A DNA stretch of 64,000 nt from Trametopsis cervina. Lineage: Eukaryota > Basidiomycota > Agaricomycetes > Polyporales > Irpicaceae. Under the pieces are notes generated by a model. The model was not told the origin of the DNA. It searched no databases and was given only the letters and a program-made list of their open reading frames with translations. The first letter of the stretch is position 1, and each line of letters starts with the position of its first letter. The stretch lies in the NCBI GenBank assembly GCA_022385755.1, contig MU278355.1:190974-254973 (forward strand), read 5' to 3'. Made by a program: the position numbers and the translations under genes. Below, in pieces: positions 35,184 to 45,518 of this stretch.

Positions 35184-36599
35184 CTGTTCATCGTATGCTC
35201 GACCGTGACGCCAATGCATTGTTATCCTTCCATGTGCTTTCTCGACCGCTGTTCCGCGCGGCCTCGACTTGAGCGACCTCAACTCTAATGTTTTCTCATG
35301 TTTTCTCAAGGGTTGCATGGTATTCGTAGCACCTAAGGCAGCTTTCCCCTTCGTTTCTTGAGGCCAGGATGCCGTACTTGGCAACTCGCTCGACATCACG
35401 ATGATGTGGCCATCTCATCGTGACCTCGGGCGCACGAGGTATGTCCTTCGTCTATGCGTTCGTAATTCGATGTTGGTGTCCCTAGATTTTTGTGCACAAA
35501 ATACCAAATGGCCCGTCTCTTGTGCTCTTAACCACCCCATCTGTCGAAGCATTTCAGGATGATATGCACTCTCACTTGGGACTGGCCACAACGGTTTATA
35601 ACGGATCCCCGTCGGATTGCTTTCTTGCCTGGTTCGTGGCATTTTCGCATAAACATGTACGTCTCGCTTTCGAAGTGGCAGCTTCCTCTCGCCATCGCCG
35701 TCCATACAATACTACCAGCGAAGCATGCCCTCACGCACCGAATCCGATGCCTCTGATCTTTTCAAGCCAGACCAAGCTCCCAACGATGGAAGCATGGGCG
35801 TATCATATTCTACTGGTCGACGAAAAGATACTTGATATCGACAGACTATACCGGGTACGTCCTCGAAATCGTAGCTCAAGTGAATCGTTTCTGACAGCAA
35901 CACTAGTACAGTGCCCAAGCCGGTATGGATCTGCCCACAATTTGAACGTCCACCCTGTTATTGATAGTCTCCTCAGGACAGTCTCGATATAATCCAACTT
36001 ACGTCTCTATATGTCTGAGTATCTATTATTGCTCGTAGCATGTGACGTTAGGGAAGCATCGTGACGCTGCTGCCGTGACCTGGGCCATGAGCAATTGTAT
36101 CTCATGCTTCCGCTAACACACCAGCCGTCCTAAGTCCTTGGCCGAACATATAGTTCAGTATGAGTAAGTGCTCAAACACTGCTAGCTTGGAACACATGTA
36201 TACCCTCTTACACTTCATTCTCATAGTCGTACTTTAGATTGGACACCCATCGTGACCGTAAACGTGCGCACACGGAACATCCTATCAACGTACGATGGCA
36301 GAAATCCAATCTTCCAAAGATTTTGGGCTCACGTGAGGGGTCCATAGAACTCGCTTACAACCGTGGGATTCGTGTTACGTTACGCCCACGACAGCGACAA
36401 TAACAGTGAGCTTACGGTGCTCTCGCTGCTCAGCGTGTAACCGATGGACAGGTATACCAGCAATCTACGGTACGTTTCTTATGATTGCACTCCTACGTCT
36501 TCTGTATTATTCAGGAATGCTGAGCTGCTTCGTTTTTGCAGAAAGCTCGGCGTGCAGCGGCGTTCTCATGACGTGTCCGCCGGGGCTCGCCTATCTTCA
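35184..36599. other. Unresolved stretch between CTK3 and the second F-box copy
   Basis: About 1.4 kb. A good donor (GTATGT, 35439) and an acceptor (CCCTAG, ending 35485) frame a short intron, and a 167-codon frame opens after it, so something may be transcribed here. None of the three frames shows a known domain. Confidence 0.4.
35492..35992 (+). CDS. Orphan ORF, possible gene of unknown function
   Basis: An open frame of 166 residues (MHKIPNGPSLVLLTTPSVEA at the start, HPVIDSLLRTVSI at the end). It starts seven bases after a plausible intron acceptor, so the true start may be in an upstream exon near 35400. No helix, signal or motif is evident. It may be a decayed gene or chance. Confidence 0.2.
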   Translation: MHKIPNGPSLVLLTTPSVEAFQDDMHSHLGLATTVYNGSPSDCFLAWFVAFSHKHVRLAFEVAASSRHRRPYNTTSEACPHAPNPMPLIFSSQTKLPTMEAWAYHILLVDEKILDIDRLYRVRPRNRSSSESFLTATLVQCPSRYGSAHNLNVHPVIDSLLRTVSI

Positions 36600-38239
36600 A
36601 TGAGGGTTCCGGGCAAGGATGAATCCCTGGCTCGAAGAGAAAGGAACATGCAAACACCAGTAATGCGGCTGCCGATCGATATTCTTGTCATTGTGTTCGA
36701 GGATGTACGTGGTAACCCAACTACGTACGGACTGAATCGGACCGTCGCTGCAAGCAGCATGGAATGGATCGTTGTCTCCCAAGTTTGCCATCATTGGAGA
36801 AATGTACGTCTTTGATAAACTCAAACTTCTCATATCGCTGACCGGCAACGGAACGTGCTGTGGATCACAGGTTGCGCTTGCTCTCCCAACCTTGTGGTCG
36901 TTCATCCATGTACCTGGAGTTAGTCCCGCGTGGTGCCGGGAAATGCTCCGTCGTTCAACTCCACAACCGCTTCACGTCATCATCTGCGAGGATTCTGGGG
37001 CAACTAGTTTTGGGCTAGAATTTTTCAAGTACCTTCTTGAAAAGGAACGGGGCAGACTTCGAATATTAGATCTCCGAGGAACGAAGCCGGCGCGCCTCAT
37101 CCAAATCTTCAAGCGCTGTCAAACACTCCCCGAATTGGCACATCTCTCCGTGACGAATCAGAGTAATGATGCGATTGAACTTCCCCTAGGGCACCTTGCC
37201 AAACGCTGCCCGACTCTAGACAGTCTATCCGTCACGCAAGTTCAGTTAAACGTCGAGAGAGAACCTATACCTCTCCGTATAACCACTCTGAAGGTGGTAT
37301 CAAACAATATTCCGCCACGTTCAACTTACTTGCGACATTTCTCGGATGTCTTGCGTGCCTTCCCCACATTAAGGAGATTAGTCCTCACGGAGCCAACCAA
37401 CATCGAGCAGTATCAACTGGGGACCGTCGTCATAAACCTACCACCAACAATGAACCGAGTCGAGTTCAGATCCAGTTCCGCACGCAATTGCATGGGGCTG
37501 TTGTCATATCTGAGTGCACCATCGGCCTCCTTCTCATACGTCTTTGATGAAAATATTTCTCTTGACGCGCTGAAACACTTGCTGTCGCCCCAGGCGATGA
37601 ACAGTAGACGCTGCCAATATGATGGTTGTTGACAATATGCCTCGCAAAGGCGTTGGCACAACCGAGCTGAGCGTGGACTACGCATCCTGCCCTCTTTCCC
37701 AAGGAACCACTCGTACCCTATGGCCCGACATATTCATCAGGATAGGGGATATCCGTAACCGTCTCCACTGGAAGACTTTTTGCGAACACGTCGCCACAGA
37801 GGATCTTGTGGACCTTACAGTGGAAGACGAGACGTGTACATCTGCTGAGAAGTGGAGATACTGGCGTTATGCGACTGGCCTGCGACGATTGCGAGTCATC
37901 GGTTCAGCCATCTTCACCCTCCTGCCTCTTCTCTACCTTGACCTTGCTCCAGGTTTAGATAATCTGGATGATAGCGAATCATCCTTTGTATCGCATTCGG
38001 TTCTGTTTCCACAGTTGGAGGAAATTAGTATCATTGAAAGGGCACAAAGCGTAGGACAACTGGGAGAGGTGGAGTTTACCGCAAGCGAGCTACTGCTGCT
38101 ATGCTTACGAGCTCGACGCGAACGAGGCACACCCATCCGTAATCTGAAGCTCCCCGCCAGATTCTTGAACACCATGCTCGCAGGTGAACTTACCCATGAA
38201 GTGGAAAATGTTAGAGGGAGTAGCATACATTACCATTAA
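36600..38239 (+). pseudogene. F-box-like protein, copy 2, interrupted by a frameshift
   Basis: This is a diverged paralogue of the gene at 32245-33873 with the same two-exon layout: exon 1 (36600-36803) has MRLPIDILVIVFEDVRGNP and MEWIVVSQVCHHWRN, and exon 2 (from 36871) starts VALALPTLWSFIHVPGVSP. The frame runs to a TGA near 37630; the remaining 200 residues (LTVEDETCTSAEKWRYWRYA, LRRLRVIGSAIFTLLPLLYL, PIRNLKLPARFLNTMLAG) lie in the next frame to 38239. Around the break, MMVVDNMP in the new frame aligns with IRVSVDPG of copy 1, so both sides are homologous and a one-base shift between about 37600 and 37630 is likely. A 46-nt intron from a GTAGAC donor would also restore the frame, but would delete that homologous block. 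A sequencing error cannot be excluded. Confidence 0.7.
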
Positions 38240-38498
38240 TGCTGTAGATTTGATCCTTGAGCCATCTACGAAGATGTCGTGAAATCTGAAGAACGCCTAC
38301 TGGCAATGCAGCCCTACAGCAATTCGAAGTGAATGTGTCACCAATATCTCATTAGCAGGAGGCAATCCCACATGACATACCATATGGGCATAGCGGTTTC
38401 TAACGCATCGTCTACCCGATGTCAGCTCTTCGAAACAAGAATATGCGATTGAACAAGAAGACGAATAAGGTAATGTCAGATACAAGCAGTAAAAGCAG

Positions 38499-41400
38499 TT
38501 AATCCTTGAACCCGGGCAGTCTCCACTCGCTGAAAAACTCCATATCGGACCGCACGAAGGCCAACATGTAATCGTCTGTAGTCCCGCCTTCCTCCTCCTC
38601 CTCCTCCTCCTCTTGATCGTCATATCCCTCAACATCCAGGTCGATATCATTTTCTAAGTCTGGATCACGTTCCTCATCCTTCAGTTTGGCCTCCCCATCC
38701 GCCTCAGCAAACCTGTTGTCGTCACACTCCAATGATGCCTCTCTCACTATTGGGTCGGTTCGAGACCCGCTTCCGCTTCCCTCCCATGCAAAATCTGCAG
38801 CGTCAGCACCCTCCAGGTCGATCGCCTCCCGGGCAGCTACAGCGGCGGCTACAGCATCCTCCGTATCCTCGACGTCCCCTAACGCATTCGTAAGTGCGCC
38901 CTCGTCGCGGAACAGCACGCGCCAGTCGAATTCCCCCTTCTGTATTACGATATCATCCAGGTTGCGCTTCTGGTTAGCCTTGCGAAGTAGAGCCTCCTCA
39001 ACAGTGTGCTGCGATATGAACCTATAGATGTGCACATCACGGATCTGACCTATCCTATGAGCGCTGTAAAAGGCGTCAGCAAATCCCGATATAACGGAGG
39101 CAAATACATGCACTCACCGATCCTCACACTGCCTGTCCATCTGTGGATTGAAGTCACTATCATAAAAGATAACCGTGTCGGCTCCCGTCAAGCTGGCACA
39201 GAGTGACCGATCAGCATTCAAGATACCAAGTACGAAGAATGGATGTACACACTTGATTCCAACACCTCCCGATCTGGAGGACGAAATGAAGCAAAATATG
39301 CGCGGATCGGTGTTGAATCTCTCTGTAATATATTGTCTGTCTTCAATCTTCGTGGCCCCATCCAACCGCAGATACAAATGCCCGTGATAGTTGAGGAACG
39401 TCTCCAAGATATCCAATACGCGCGTCATCTGTGTGAAGATCAGGATACGGTGGCCCCCGGCTTTGCGCTCGCGTAACAGTCGCGCAAGCTCCTGTAATTT
39501 TCCACAATCATACTGGAGTAGGGATGGATCTGGAAAGGCAATCTGCAACTTCACACTAATCCTGTGAAGGAGTGCGTCGAAGTCGGGGTGTTTGACTGCA
39601 TGCTCGCGAATGGGGTGTATGTGTCCTGCCAGTGCGATGTTGGGCATATCGAGGCTGACAACTGCTGGTGTGACGAACGCAAAGCGGTCCAATACGCTGG
39701 ACATGGTTTCTGTGCGGTCTGCGTAAGATTTGACCGCAGCATGCACGAGATGTACAGTGTCAAGAGAATTTCTCCTGTCGTCTAGAGTAGATAAAGGTGC
39801 CAGAGCTGTGTAAAATTGCTGCATCGTCGTAATTACTTCCGAAGAGAGAACTGGAAATCGTCGGCAACGATGACTGTTCACGTAAGAGATGTGTTTCCAA
39901 CGTGAGGCCTCTTCGGCGTGTTCTAGGTAGGCCTTCCACCGCAGGTATCCATCGATAGTTCGTGTATCTTTCGGAGGCTGGTCTGGGAGCTCGACTATGA
40001 GTGGCAAGTGTGAAGTACCGTCTAAGCGGTACCGTTCTGAGGCTGCTACAACGGATGTGTTCAGACCGTCCATAAAGCGTAGCCCCAGAAAACCCAGATT
40101 CAAACGTTCGTCATCGTCACTTCGCAGTAGCTTGCGACGAACGAGTAGCTCCTGGATCTCGAAGTCTGCGATGGCGGACCTCGACATTGCGAACGATGTA
40201 GTGATCGGTCTGACCTCGAACAGGTCAGGGTGGTTGACTACCTTGCGTAGCTGCATCAGGATATTGGCAATCCTGTGATAAACCCCCGACTGAAGATCAT
40301 GCCGAGTGTCCGCGCGGGCCATAAATTCGTCGTAGAGGAAGCGCTGCCGTTTGGAGAGTGGACACATCACCAAATGCTCGAACTTGCTTGGGAGCTCCTT
40401 TTCCACGTCCCGTTTCAGTCGGCGAAGAAGGTAAGGTCGAAGTACTGTGTGGAGCTTTGTAACACGCTGCATGTTATCGTCATCCAGTGCAGCTCCCATC
40501 TCGATAGCCTTCTCTAAAGGGTCTAGACGAACTGTATGAGTGCGTCTCTCGCGTCCAACAAGGAAAATACTCACTGGAAAACCATTCACCAAACTCTTTG
40601 AGGTTCGCAAAATTTGTTCCTGACATGAGAAACTGTAGCAGCGCCCAAAGCTCGGTAAGATTGTTCTGGAGGGGTGTGCCGGTGAGCAAAAGCCGCCGGA
40701 AAGACCTGAACATGAGCAGGATATTCCATCGCTGTGACTTGAAGTTCTTGATCATGTGTGCTTCGTCAAGAATCATGTAGTACCACGCCTTCCTCTTAAA
40801 CACATGCGCGTCTCGGCTGGCCAAGGTGTACGACGTAACGCATACATTGAAATGGTACTTATTGTTCCACCCCTGTCGTAATTCCTTCCGTCGTTTCGTG
40901 TTACCGTGGTAGCTGAGCACCTTGAACCCAGGCAAGAACTTCTTGAATTCCATCTCCCAGTTGAGCAAGACGCTAGTTGGGACTATGATAAGATGAGGAC
41001 CCCATATCCCACGGTCGCAAGCTAGGTGGGCAAGAAGTGAGATCGTCTGTATGGTTTTCCTGGGGGAAATGCATTGGCGCCAACTTTATGAGAGGCTGCG
41101 CAAAAACACACTCACCCGAGACCCATCTCGTCCGCCAAAATACCATTGAGATGGTTCATGTGCAGACTCGCAAGCCATTCGAGACCCGCTTGTTGGTAAG
41201 GACGTAGCGTTCCACGCAAGAGGGGAGGGACCTTAATCTTCGACTCGGGATTCCAAGTAACAGGTGCTACAGCAAATGGTCGCAAATAGGCGGGGATTGT
41301 CGTATCTTCCTCTATCTCCTCCTCCGAGTCTACATTGTCGTCAAGGTCTGGAGTATCATCACCAGGAGTAGGGACGAAGTCGGCATCTGAAAGCGCGGCA

Positions 41401-43872
41401 GGATTGGATTCCTCCCCGTCATGTGAGGGGTGTATTGACATTACGTCAAAGGCCACAGAAGTGGGTGTGTCGGGTGGTATGTCGGCGGTACCGTCAAGCA
41501 GCTCGTCATGTTGGTCGCGGTGTAAATCTGGAGCAGATTCAGAGACTGGCGAGGAGCGGCCAGATGATGATTGTGGATGATCGGGAATATGTGGTGGTGG
41601 CGGTAAAGCTGAGACTCTATCTAGGTCCCACTCACGTTTAGGCGACGCGAAACGCACGGTGATGCCACCTTCAACATCAGCGAAAGAGTCGTAGTGCGAA
41701 AGATTTGAGTAACGGTGATTTGTGAAGGAACGTCTGGGGAGCTGCTGCACATCGTCACTGTCAAGCGATGATACCCCATGTAAGAGTATGGAGGAGTGTT
41801 CTTCGTGTTGTGGCGGGCGGAGCGAAGTCTGTATCTTGTCAGGACCATCGCGATTATCGTGTTCACGAATGTCTTCCGTTGAAGCGATGTCAGGCGCAGT
41901 AAGAAGCTGACTGGAACCTACGTCGTCCGCATCGGGTTCGCCTCCGTCTCCGTCACCATCTCCCTCCCCATTCTCTGCAACAGCATCAGAGTCGCTTTGA
42001 TCTCCCGTAGATTCAGGAACAGGAGATGCAGAGGCCCAGTGTCCTAGCGTAGCTGACAGACTGGTAGACCTGCTGCGAGACGCACCCACATCACCTCTCG
42101 TAAGATCTACCTGTTGAGCTTCGAGAAGCTGACCAGACTGATCCAGGATAGCGTCCAGATGTTCGTGTCCACGTCGGCGCTCCTCCTCTTCCCGCTTCTT
42201 TCGCTCCTGATCGCGGATATGCTGTGTAGCATAATATACTGTCAGCACTAAACAAGAAGATGACGCTGCCGACATACATATACCGCCTCTTTCCACTTTG
42301 TCGTGACCAATCGAATGGTTGACTTAGCAAGTACGCGAAGCCGCTTCTCCTCTAGTGCCTTTGCCTTATCGTCACGGACAGCCTGCGCCTCCCAATACAC
42401 CTTCACCCGGCTGGCAACTTGAGCGGCCATTTGTTTGGGGTTTGGCCGGCGTGTCTTAGTGCGAGTCTCGACCGCTGTTATGATATGATCCCAGATATCG
42501 GGTCCACGTGGGGGACCTTTGTTATCGTTTGGAAGAGATGAGCTCTCTGGCGGACGATGCAACATGCGTCCTTGGCGTCTCATCTCGTCTACTTGTCGCC
42601 ATATCCTCATATCCTCACGAACGGCTTGCGCTAGCTCATCCCCATCAAGATCGCGACCTTCGGGTGCCTTGTAAGAGCTCAAGAAGGATGAGAGAGAGGA
42701 CTCGAACTGTGGTAAAGGGGGTCTCTGTCGCGGACTGGAGTATGATGGAGGTGGCTTTCGAACAATGAACTTCAAGCGTCGAACAGGTGTTTGCGAGCCG
42801 GTAGAGGTCGGATTACGGGGCTCATCTTCGTATTGCTTTTGGGAAAGAACGGTGGATCGTGTCCGTTTGTTCGGAGTTGCTCTTAGCTCTGAAGTCGACG
42901 GGGATCGTATTGTGCTATGCCCATTGGCTTGCGCTTCCAGTTTCCGTCGTTTCGCAGGAGGAACATCTTGCGGCGGGCCCATCGTCGTATGTCGGCGGCG
43001 AATGGGTGCAGATATACTTGGCGCATCTTCGCTTACGGCCTGATCACTGCTGGCTGGCTCCTTTACGGGCTGCTTGTTCTGAGCCTTGGGGGGCCTGCCT
43101 CTGCGACCATGACCCAGTCCACCGGGGGCAGAAACAGCAGTTGATGCTTTACCTTTTCCCTTCGCTTCAGCGATTAATGACCAAAGCGTTGCGTCGCTCG
43201 GGTGGCGGTGAGCAGTAGGTTTAGCTTTCGCAGATGATACAGGGGAGGAAACAATGGCCGGGCTAGCTTTAAGAGATTGTAGACGTTCAGTGTGTGCTCG
43301 GCGGGTTGTCCGTGACGGTCCAGCACCAGTAGAACGGTCTACCAGGTCATGACGCGCTTTGTACTGATAAAGTATAAGCATATAGACGATGTGGACAGTG
43401 ATATATAACGTACACTGACAAACACAGGGCTAACATCCTTTTTCGCTTCCTGTAGATTGGCATTGAGTATCTCAGTGAAAACAGGATGACCCAAGGGACG
43501 TATATCTCACATGTTCAAAGACATGTGAAGGGTTGGAAGGGAAGGGGTAAATCGGCACGATAGCTTCATCCAGAGCAGTAGGAGGTCGACACATACCTCG
43601 GGATTATAGGACAACAAGGACACGAATTTTTCCAAATGGAACAATTCACGGACCTAATATACATAAGTAACAGCGCGCACGGATGGAAACACCCATATAC
43701 CACATACCAGACTATCGTGTCTATCCAGGACTTCTTCTACAGTGTCCTGTCTTTCATGAATCAATCTCTCCCGCTCAGCCTTTATGTTCTCGTCCGCATC
43801 GTGCGCTATACGGGTTTCCTCACGAGCTGCCTTCCCACCCCGCGCCTGCCCATTACGAACGGCTTTCTCCAT
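38499..43872 (-). CDS. SWR1: SWR1-type SNF2 chromatin-remodelling ATPase
   Basis: SWR1 exchanges H2A for H2A.Z in nucleosomes. From the N-terminus: a charged helix ([39 protein letters not shown]), an HSA domain ([53 protein letters not shown]), an acidic spacer, then the ATPase. Lobe 1 has [30 protein letters not shown] (Walker A), [11 protein letters not shown] (DEAH) and [39 protein letters not shown] leads into the long insert between lobes that defines INO80/SWR1 remodellers. Lobe 2 has [50 protein letters not shown] and [20 protein letters not shown]. The acidic C-terminus contains a Glu run and ends GFKD at 38499. About 1,600 residues in many exons. The true start upstream of 43872 is not settled; frames up to 44113 might add an exon. 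Confidence 0.9.
38589..38614. repeat. TCC trinucleotide run inside SWR1
   Basis: A short tract of repeated TCC on the plus strand encodes the eight-Glu run near the SWR1 C-terminus. It is likely to vary in length between strains. Confidence 0.8.
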
Positions 43873-44586
43873 ACGAATGCAGAGGTAAGTTTAGGGCAGA
43901 ATGCCCATAGGTGGCAGAGCGCGTGGGAGCCTGGCGATGTATGATCTCTTCGAATCCTGGACGGTTTTTCAAGGTTCTTGGACAACGATACACTGTTGTT
44001 AAGCGAGAGCCAGAATGCAGAGTGAAAGAGCAGCTTGCGGACGGCCGCTGTGGTCGTTTTGACTTGAGTTCTTTCCGGTGCCATTTCGTAACACATTGAG
44101 AATGCGTATTTGGCCAGAACAAACACAGGCCATCGCTTCGCGCTAAATAGTCGCTAAATACCGACACCTGCAAGCAACCCTAGTTGTTCATAATACAGTA
44201 TCCTCTCATGCAATTTAGTATCACTTGCGCAAGAAATCGTCACCGACCTTCGTGGTATCTATTTCTGTACCTATACCACGAAGTCGTCTTGAACGCACCG
44301 ACACGACAAGGCAAAATCGAGAAGCCGTGTTGATATCATACAGCCTTGCTCTAGCGGTTCAAAGCTGGACTCACAATAAAGTCAGAAATACACCCACACG
44401 AACTTCGTATCGAACCCTCTCCTTCAAGCTGTATCCGAGTTGTATTCGAGTTGCGTTGGTTGACGCTGCAAAAGCATCACGCTCGGGTTGGGCATGATGT
44501 CAGCGGCATTTCAGCTTTTCACAGCACCGAAACCTCAACTGGGCTCTGTATACTATTCCTAATTAACCTATCGTGGAGACCATAGC
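43873..44586. other. Divergent intergenic region between SWR1 and acylphosphatase
   Basis: About 700 bp. Open minus frames continue upstream of the SWR1 ATG (up to 44113-44173) and may include an unrecognised first exon. No other feature is seen. Confidence 0.45.
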
Positions 44587-44982
44587 ATGCCTCTGAAAAC
44601 CTTCGAGTTTGTTGTCAGCGGAACAGTTCAGGGCGTGGGATTCAGACACTTCGTCGCAACCACGGCTAGGGCAGATGGCATCGTAGGGTGGGTAAAGAAC
44701 CACACGGTGCGTCCTTTTCATCGCCATCTCAGGCTGTCTATTGATTATTATCAGAATGGCACTGTCGTCGGGATGGCACAAGGAGAGGAGGCGTCACTGG
44801 AAAAGTTGTGCGTCGTCTCTGATCACGGCAAGATGTATGCTACCTAACCGATGCGTCGAATCCTGAATAGCAAGCAAGACTTAGCTACTGGGCCTCGCCA
44901 TTCCCAGGTCACCGATGCTCAGTTCTCCAACGAAAGTGTGCTGTCGAGACTGCAGTTCCAGACATTCGACGTTACACGCTGA
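44587..44982 (+). CDS. Acylphosphatase
   Basis: Three exons (44587-44706, 44755-44807, 44871-44982) sum to 285 nt and give 94 residues, the standard family size. The N-terminus FEFVVSGTVQGVGFRHFVAT carries the signature VxGxVQGVGFR in which Arg binds the phosphate. A conserved segment VGWVKNHTNGTVVGMAQGEE follows; Asn41, directly after His-Thr, is the expected catalytic Asn region (usually 'N-x-x-x-G-x-V'). The end DAQFSNESVLSRLQFQTFDV fits the C-terminal strand. The enzyme hydrolyses acyl phosphates such as 1,3-bisphosphoglycerate in the cytosol. It starts divergently from SWR1, with 714 bp between the start codons. Confidence 0.9.
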
Positions 44983-45518
44983 AGTTGCGAAATGATGGGG
45001 AATTGGTTTGGCGTGATGGTGTTCGTCAGTACGTGAACATGTTAGTCCTCTAAATCCTGCAGAACCTCACTATCTCCATCTAAATGCTCTCCAGGGTGCT
45101 GCTTTCGGGACATGTTCACAAAGACACACGATTATGCTGTCAGTGGCTTGACGTCTTAGCCGAGTCAGTTGCTCTAGAGTCATAAGTCCTCGGTTGCAAA
45201 CAGCCCATTGTTCTATGAGTATGACTGGCTTGAATACTTTGTGTGCGTTGAGCGGGACCGCAACAAGCCTTACGCACAGCTCCGGTGAGTCACGAAGAGA
45301 GGTGAAACTGTAATGAACACATCCCATGACACTGCACTGCAATCTCACTCGTGGAGGAAGAGCTTGCACGCAATCATATGCTTTATCGGTCCTTATATTT
45401 CCATCACGTCGCGCGTTTGCCACAATCGCTATCATCCTCCATGCACGGTACAAAAGCAGATCAATCCAACTAGCAGTTCTCAATACGTAGCCCTTCTCAT
45501 ACCCTCCTTTCATTTATC
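44983..45518. other. Intergenic
   Basis: 536 bp between two plus-strand genes. A minus frame of 147 codons (45070-45513) has no domain character and is probably a chance frame across the kinesin promoter. Confidence 0.5.

Noticed and set aside
44340..44400. tRNA B-box-like GGTTCAAAGC
   Set aside because: No matching A box or cloverleaf arms around it.
45070..45513. 147-codon minus frame before the kinesin
   Set aside because: No domain, no splice or promoter support; overlaps the probable kinesin promoter.
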